From Chlorophyllum brunneum (Eukaryota; Basidiomycota; Agaricomycetes; Agaricales; Agaricaceae), in the NCBI GenBank assembly GCA_963576785.1, contig OY756142.1:1-64000 (forward strand): 64,000 bases of DNA, in the 5' to 3' direction. The translations under genes were made by a program, and so were the position numbers. The notes under the pieces were generated by a model. The model was not told the DNA's origin. It searched no databases and saw only the letters and a program-made list of their open reading frames with translations. This document shows positions 56,567-64,000 of this stretch, one piece after another; the stretch's first letter is position 1; each line of letters starts with the position of its first letter.

Positions 56567-59030
56567 TATTGCAGTGAGTGAGTTTGTGGAGGAGGAAGAT
56601 GATACGAGCTTATATACAGTACCTCGAGTCAAGATTGGCGATCCAGTGCGAGAGGAGATCTGGAGATCCGACAAAGAGCAAGCTTGGATCAGCTAAGAAA
56701 GTTGACGTCGGATACCAACAAATTCGGTTATTTCCACAAGTAAAGAGAGTCGAGTGAGGATTCACACTGCGCAGCCAACGGGGGCACGAGTGGTTTGATT
56801 GAGGTTGCGCGCCAGTAACAACGGGCCTTATCTGTCAAGAAATATCTGAACCATTCCGGCCGGGAAATGGCCACTCAGATTGATGAGATTCGAGGGCTCA
56901 AGTAGACTATCCCGTTATAGATATTGACGTAAATGGTTCTCTCACATCACTGTAAACCGTCTCGTACGGAATAATCCTGCTTTAACCTACTCATTCAGGC
57001 AGACTCCTGCTGACAAAGCCAGCCCTCCCGAACGCCAAGTCGAGGTGCAAGGCTATTGTTGGGTCATATATTTGTAGGAAGATGTATTTCGGAGACTATC
57101 GCTCTCTACTGATGCTCAAAAACCTGTGATTCCATGTCTGGAGAGACAGCAGAGCAGACCCGAGCGGGGATGTGAACCGAATAGTACTACAAACAAAACG
57201 CGCATCTTAACAACAAACATCATTCTATCGGAACGTGGGCAAAAGTTGTCACACCTCGTGTTCATTAACCCTACCTTAGCCGGCCGGCATACCAAATCTG
57301 GAACTCTCCGAGTGGTCTGGGACACTGGGTGGAGCTGCTGGAAGAGTCTCTCTTCACTGCAGCCTTCCGTCCCTTGCCCTGCGACAAAAAATACTACACG
57401 CAGGCCAGTGAGTTCCGTAGACTATACGTTCACTCCTGTCCAATTTTCCTATACCCAAATGATGTCCCTTTCCAGGAATCCCACTTTTACGCCCATTACG
57501 ATGCATCTGGTTCATGAATTCGGTTGACACTGCATAAAATGAATAAACTCCATAGAATTTTGATCATGTTCGATCGTGGTAAAAATGCAACACAGCTCGA
57601 CTGGAGACTCGACTGGGACATAAACAAAGCTGTGGATAGCGAAGAATGCACTCTTCGGAGTGTCGAGAACATGTGCCATTTGAAACATACAACAGTTGCT
57701 GCCAGTCAGCAATGACATGACGCGGACAGCGTATTTGCATTGGTTCGGAGACCCAGGGCTAAGAATACGCTCTTGGATAATTGGGTCGTATCTCTCAAGC
57801 GTCGAGCGAAGCCGAACCCTCCTTACCCAAAGAACTTTGAGGTTGACAGCGGCCAGTGTAAACCGAGATTTCGAAGCTCACCGTCCCAGAATTGGACCAT
57901 CCCACAATATCCCTGCCACACCTGTGCGAGCACAGGCTCACCTGGGAATGCGTATAAACAGTACCGCTAGTAACGACGGTATAGGGTTTTCTTCGGAAAA
58001 AGACTCTGAATTTCAGTAAAGTCCTCGTACTGAGTCCCTCAACTAATGAGCTCCATAAACTTGAGCACTCGAAGATTGAACCCACCTTGTTCCTCCTTTC
58101 TCCGCGTCCGGCAATCCAATTCAATTTCCATTATAAGAAACCTGACTACACGGAATAGAATTTCAGGATCGATCCACCGCCTCAATTTGACATATTGCAT
58201 ATTTAGTGGCCCTTCAAATTTAGTTGGTGGCAATCTCTTCATCTTCGGTGGCTCTGAACGAGGCAGTGCAGTTGGGGGTTTCACAGCTGGGCAACGGACA
58301 TCCTATGACCATGTAGGTTACGATCGGGTATGTGGTGCAGCTCCTTTCTCAAAATCCGATTTCAACTGATCGACAGGGCCCCCAGTTTTCCCTTCCCACC
58401 GCGAATCAGCCGAAGTTGAGGTTATTAAGCAAGCTGGTTTGCAGGGTGCGAGTGTGGCGAGAAAGGAAGATCAAAGATGACAATTAGTAACCAAAGGTTA
58501 TTTAAAAATTCGTGAACAAGTGCTTGACAAGAGACAAGGACCCGTAAAAGCCACCCTTTCGTACTCAAGCGTCAATAATTGCCTACAAAGGTCATGTTTG
58601 ATGGCAAATTCAAAATGGAATAAGATACCCTGGATGTACCAAAAATAGACAATGCGGCTGATCTCGGTCTGACAGAGAAAGAGCAGCATGACGACTTTGA
58701 TGGCATACATAACAGGACTTCCGTTGGTTCGTCACAGCCTAAACCCAGCCAGAGATCCACAGAATGAGGTTGTCCACCTTCTCGTTATTCTATCTGCGTA
58801 TTTCTCAGCAAATGTTGTGTGGCCCGGAGCAGAGGCCCGGGACATTTATTTGTCTCCACCGTCGTCAGTGATGGCACGTGCCTTGGGGAGTGTGACTAGT
58901 CACGTTGTGTCGATGAGCATGTCTCGTCACCGACATGAACATCCGCCACTCGCCTTGTCGATAATCCCTGTGCTTAATACTTCGTCTCGCAAGGTCTTGT
59001 TATATTAGACAATCTATACCTTTCGGTATC
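56567..59030. other. Intergenic, about 2.5 kb
   Basis: Divergent upstream regions of the GATA and lunapark genes. A plus-strand frame near 57330-57520 (DKKYYTQASEFRRLYVHSC) has weak coding character but no family resemblance. Nothing else supported. Confidence 0.35.
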
Positions 59031-60311
59031 ATGTCTGTTCTCAGACGGATTTTCTCCAAGGTCAGCATGTTCTAGCCAAATTCTGTTCCGATAGCTCAGC
59101 GGCCAATAGAAGAAAGACGAGGATTTCGAGACCGTTCTGGCCTCGTTGGCTAACGATATACATAAACGTCAAGTCAAATTATCCGAAATTCGACTTCGTG
59201 AGAAACGCTCCACCTTGTTGGCTACCGTTTATACCCTCCTTGTCTGGCTAATCTACACGAGCCTTTGGTATTGGGATGTCTTACCCTCCTTGTTCCAATC
59301 GCCGCGTCGACATCCAATATTGGCGGAGAAAGCAGCTCGCGCGTCACCCGTATTTGTTGGCCCAATCATGTACGTCCCAGGTTCACTCTGCGCTTCAGTT
59401 CGGCTCACCACGCCCAGAATCTTGTTTATTCGGCGGATCGTGCAGGTGTGGTACGCAAGGAAAGCCGATGCGGAAGGTACGGTTAAAATTATCGGCTTTG
59501 AATGACTGTTCACAGTTGTCTGGCAGAGAAAACACTGCAGGCCTTGATGAAACAACGCCGCACTAAAGTGGAGGAAATCAAGAAAAAGACTAATTTTGAC
59601 TCCATGGTCAAATTATTCCAGGAATATGACGAGCCTCCTCCGAATGCTACGCCTATCAGGAGGCGACCACTATCGAATCAAACTCCCGCCACACCTCACC
59701 CACCAGGCATGATCACTAATTCTCAGTTGCAAACACCAGTACCGACGGCCCTACAAGCCCACCTTACCCGTAAGCGAGTTTCCACGGATAACCAACTGTC
59801 AGTTCAAATGCCCTTCCCAGCTGTACCGAGCCCCGTTCCAATGGCACCTCCCCGAAAGCAATGGTACGATAAGATTGCGGATGCATTACTCGGGGATGAT
59901 GATCACGAGATTGGCTCACCGAGTTCTCGATATGCATTGATTTGTGAACGGTGTTTCACCCATAATGGACTAGTCAAGGAATCCGTGTGGGAGGATGCTC
60001 GTAAGTCATTTAGGTTTCTCAAATCATAATTAATACTAAATGGTACCTGGACAGAGTTTGTTTGTCGGAACCCAAGTTGTAATCACTTCAACCGTTCGGC
60101 TCGCTCGAAACGAAACGTCCCAAGTCCCAACAATTCTTCTCAACTCGATACGCCATCTCCTCGTCATTCAGATCAACCCTCTCCTTCTGCATCACCCTCG
60201 CCGCAGCAGCGTTCATCACCTGCTCCTAATAATCTGGCCGCCGATAGCTCAGATCCTGATGCGCCTACAGTTGATTCGATCGACGCCGGGGTGATGGAAG
60301 TGGACTCATAA
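59031..60311 (+). CDS. LNP1: Lunapark homologue, ER three-way-junction protein
   Basis: Five exons, 59031-59060, 59110-59369, 59418-59476, 59527-60000 and 60055-60311, give 359 residues. A short N-terminus and a coiled segment (LANDIHKRQVKLSEIRLREKR) precede a first membrane helix (LLATVYTLLVWLIYTSLWYW). A second hydrophobic stretch (SPVFVGPIIILFIRRIVQVWY) and a second coiled coil (EEKTLQALMKQRRTKVEEIKKK) follow. The lunapark zinc ribbon is complete: QWYDKIADALLGDDD, then RYALICERCFTHNGLV and FVCRNPSCNHFN, with four Cys. The Ser/Pro-rich tail ends at TAA 60309-60311. Lunapark stabilises three-way junctions of the tubular ER. Confidence 0.9.
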
Positions 60312-63300
60312 TTTGCATTCCCACGTTCCTCGACACTGTAGCAGTTGGAACGACCAATTTAGTTTTGATTCCAAGCTCAGCATCCGAAGTTACCGCTTGG
60401 AAACACATACTTTCAGCGTTCAATCGAGCGTGCCCGTATACCATCAATCAGGAAGAGTAATCAGGAAGAGTCTTGCTAGTCAGACGCCGGCAAAATCACG
60501 GCGATCACAGTAACCAGTTCGTTGATTAATCGTTCTCAACCAGGCGATGGTGCCTTATCTATCCATCATATGGGCAACGACTATTAGCTCTGCCGAGGCT
60601 CGCTCCGAGAGATACAGTAAGCTTCAACGCTTCAATCAAGAGCCAGTGTGGTGCTCCATCCGGACCACTGTGGGGCTAGAATGGCCACGACGAGTCACAA
60701 GAATCCTCGCCTTCCATTTCGGCCCGCTAACCGTCCATTCTAGTCTTATCTTGGCGCACCGTTAGAAGAGTGTGGAGCTTGTTAGTATGAATCCCCTTAA
60801 TGAGTTGTCGGACCTCTTTCCAAGAGGACGCCCACACAAGCGCCGCCTGCCATATACCATTCTGACGATATGAGCCATATTCCAATTTGAAACGCTGATC
60901 TTGTCTCCTTGATAGCTGTCGAGGTCGGAGCCGTCCACCGATGTTAGGGTTTCCTGTGCCGCCACACCAGCCATCAGTCAAAGAGCAGATCCAGAGGTCA
61001 GGGAACGACGTTTGGCGTCTGAACTTACAGCCTCTCAGGGTGGACGACCGCCGAGCTAGACCCTGACCGAATGCTGAGCGTCAGGGTCGATTTCGGTGAT
61101 GATGAAGGAAGAAAAATGACAGGTTGAAAGGATCATGACGGCCCGCCAAAACACTACTAGTATCGTTGCCATATCCTTTCAACAACAGACATTGAAGTAT
61201 GGTATGACTGACGGTATCCAGAGCACTGCACCGTGACAGCCTTACCCCACCACGAAGTATCTCGTGTCTGAGCTCACTCATTCACATTCAAGGTGAATTC
61301 GTCAATTTTCGGGGTTCACTCACAATCTCTGTGAGAATTTTGACACCATTGTGAATGCGATTGCGTTAGAAAACACACGCTCTGTGCCGAGATAAGGCAG
61401 GAAACCTTGTGCTCCGAGTTGCCGCATTTTCCAGCTCTGGGACAACACACGGAATACGACGACGTTTGACATATGATGGGAAGTAATAGACCGTGCAGAT
61501 GTTGAATTGAAGAGCTCCGAAATATGCGTTGTAAGATACCATCACAACTCAAATAAAAGCCCCATTGATGCACCCCCCCACTGCGTCAAGAATGGGGCGA
61601 TGACTTCTCTGAACTGTTCCGATATTGTGGCTGGAAGTCGCCACTCACCTCTGTTAGGCGTTCATAGGACTTTGGTAGTGTGAGGTTACTTGGTAGCAAC
61701 TGATGAACATGCGACGCTTCGTGATCCAACTACACTATCGATAGATGTATTAAGTGCGTTGGAATCACATGAGATACTTAGTGGACGAAAGTGGCTGGTC
61801 TAATGCCGCAGCTATAGTTAGTTCACGATAAGCGCTTAAAGGGAAAGAACTTTGTTGTTTCACAAAGATTGATGGGAGGATGAAGACATCAATACTGTAC
61901 ACAAGTCGTGGGTGCAGCTAGAACCTTCGATGCTTCCTAGGAGACCTACATGATATCATTGACAGTTTGACAACCAACGAAGCGCGATGCAGCTATATTT
62001 TCGGAGTGCGAATGATACACTGGCCGTTGCAATCGCGTAGTTGAGTGGTAGCGTACTTGCCTCAGATAGTAGAAGGTTCGTCTATTGAAGGGACAAAGGT
62101 TACTTGGTTCGGGTGTAGGTCTTTCTATTACCACACTACTATCAACAGATGACCATTTGAGCTAGACATAGCATATCGTTTCCAACTTCTTGGATATTAT
62201 GGGAAAGAGCAGATAATTTGGCCATGAGGCTGTTCCGGAGTTGCTTGGCAAAAGCTCCATGGCGAGCAGGAAGGTTGGTTAAGAGGCTAGTGAACCTGGG
62301 TGACATCGCCAGCCAAAGCGACATCATCACTCTGGTCACTTATTCATAGGTAAAGATACCACAAGTCCGACGAGAGTGGCACGGCGGAATATTCTGATTC
62401 TATAGAAATTCTCCTTCAAGACATGATCAGCTCACTGAGAGCGAGGTAGCCCGTTCGCATGCTCTATGACAGCCATGTAAAAATCCCGGTCACCCGTCGA
62501 TCCTTCCCCTTCCACCAATCAGACAGTTGAAGTAATTCGCGCTATTCAGTAGTTGGATATATTAATGTGAATGAGCTCGCATCCCAACCGAGGTCCGGGG
62601 TGGTCTAGCACCGTCCAATCACATTTATCAATTACGCATAAACTCAGGTAAGCCCCCTGAATAAATGGGCCCGACCAGTCCAGCCCAACAACTAATGAAA
62701 ATCGGGGAACGAAGTTCCTCAATCATGTCACCTTGGACGTGTTGGAGGCGATACCTCCTCGATTGGTATTTGTTTTCATGAGCAAGTGAAAAACTCTCAT
62801 CAATAGAAAATATACCCTAACATTCACGCGGGTTATACTACATCAGGTGATCACTACAATGATCAACTTAATGATCGACTAAAAATATTTTTCCTTAGCA
62901 GCTCATGATACTCCCCGAAAGAAGACACGGTGATTTGGAGAGTGTCTCCGCAAATTGTTTAAGCGTAGTGGGTTGTCTCCAAATTCGCCGGTCTGCACGG
63001 CACCCACGAATAACGACTGTGTGGTGCATTTCTCCATAGGATCGACAACTCCATTGGTGCAGTGACAGCTTCGTATGCAGACATCTGCTGTAGCTGCCTT
63101 GTGGATAATGTCAGTTTGAGAATGATGAAAGTGGTAGAGGATGGGACGTATTCGGTCATGGTTGCGTTTCTGGATGACAGGTGGATGAGGACTCCAGCTT
63201 AATGAAACTGTGAAACGGGAGATAGAGCCCGCGGCTTGACGACTCAGTCTAGTAGTTATTCAGTTTAGTGTGACCTTTTAGCTCATTGTTGGATTCAGAC

Positions 63301-64000
63301 AGCTGCGCGCGGAAGACATGTGTCTTTTCCCTTGGTAGAATTAGTCTTCTTTAGCCTTTGTCGGAAGGTGAGGCGGAGTTTGATGTCTTCCGTGACCACA
63401 ATTCGGAAAGGGTCACCACTGGCTCCTTCTGATCTGAGACGAGGGCCTCCGCAAATGCGCGCGCGCTTGATCCACCAGGGACCTGCAAGAAGCGTCTATT
63501 ACGACATATCTTGAAGTCCACAGGAGGGCGCGGAGACGAAGAGGGTGTTCCATCTGCCAAATACATGACATTCAGCGAGGCAGGTTCTGAGGGATATCTT
63601 AGGTAACTTGAGGATGACTCGGGTAAATAACCTAATGAAGAAGAAAGATTGAGTCTTTTGTCTTCTGGGGAAGCATCAGTAAGATCTACGACAAAAGGAA
63701 AGAGGGGAACTGAACCGGTTTGTTCGATGTTTTAGCCGATCTAAAGGCGGTCTCGTCGGTTTATTGGTCTTCGACGTATTTCGGGAACGTTGAAATCAAA
63801 GTTTCCCAGTCCTTGTCTTCTCCATCACTTCTTGGCGAGGATCACCGAAGTAGCATTCGTGCGGCGCCTCTCGGGTTCTCAGGAATCAGGCCATGAGTAG
63901 ACGAAGAAGCGAGTGTAAAAGAGTTTCTTCTGATATATTGATCATTCATGTTGAGTGACTGACGACACTTATACAATCATTCAAAGTACTGCTACGCACT
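60312..64000. other. No supportable gene to the window end
   Basis: About 3.7 kb with short, motif-free ORFs on both strands and no clear splice-joined reading frame. Only a tRNA-like A-box segment near 62038 stands out. A gene entering from the right of the window cannot be excluded. Confidence 0.35.
62036..62092 (+). other. tRNA-like fragment (A-box and weak B-box)
   Basis: TAGTTGAGTGGTAGCGTACTTGCCT resembles the D-arm and following stem of a glycine-type tRNA, with a good polymerase III A-box. GGTTCGTCT 27 bases later is a weak B-box. The cloverleaf does not close, so this is at best a tRNA relic or SINE head. Confidence 0.3.

Noticed and set aside
1..64000. CRISPR arrays, bacterial operons, rRNA genes
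   Set aside because: None seen; all signals are eukaryotic and no spaced palindromic repeat array or rRNA sequence was recognised.

Overview
The window looks like the left end of a chromosome of a basidiomycete fungus, most likely an Agaricomycete. It opens with C-strand telomeric repeats (CCCTAA)n. Genes carry many 50-60 bp GT-AG introns, and the gene families are fungal: GDSL/CE16 acetylesterase, KTR mannosyltransferase, a basidiomycete-type double GATA factor, and F-box and HNH proteins with the short-exon style of mushrooms. Gene models below were built by eye from splice signals and reading-frame continuity, so exon edges are inferences.

Region 1 (1-5.4 kb) is telomere and subtelomere. 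The terminal repeats abut a 5'-truncated, endonuclease-less Penelope-like retroelement. Its reverse transcriptase ORF reads away from the telomere. Its 3' end carries a complete type I hammerhead ribozyme motif (4094-4168) and ends in a short telomeric tract. This is the layout described for telomere-attaching Coprina/Athena-type elements. Further inward lie 53-bp and 79-bp direct repeats and a second interstitial telomere tract.

Region 2 (5.4-17 kb) is an accessory zone: a PD-(D/E)XK-like protein, a secreted glycoprotein, a secreted CE16 esterase, an HNH-like protein with a homopolymer frameshift, and a proline-rich membrane protein.

Region 3 (16.9-24.1 kb) is a tandem array of 2-oxoglutarate/Fe(II) dioxygenase genes. 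One copy is intact, one carries a nonsense codon, one has a frameshifting deletion, and one is a relic that lost its catalytic core. All four share a CACGTG promoter block.

Region 4 (25-35 kb) is a compact housekeeping cluster: glutathione-independent formaldehyde dehydrogenase-type MDR, KTR mannosyltransferase (tail to tail, 41 bp apart), ARB1-like ABC-F ATPase (head to head with KTR, 81 bp apart), PP4 catalytic subunit and an NRG1-like C2H2 factor. A 5.8-kb gene-poor stretch follows.

Region 5 (40.6-64 kb) holds an M20 carboxypeptidase S-like gene with two apparent GC-AG introns and an ATP-dependent DNA ligase. The ligase is preceded by three SWIM zinc-finger repeats, each encoded by the same set of micro-exons. 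Then come an F-box protein, a small hypothetical protein, a double-GATA factor and a lunapark homologue. The last 3.7 kb shows no gene I can support.

The most unusual items are the ribozyme-bearing terminal retroelement and the triple-SWIM DNA ligase with its repeated 10-nt and 15-nt micro-exons.
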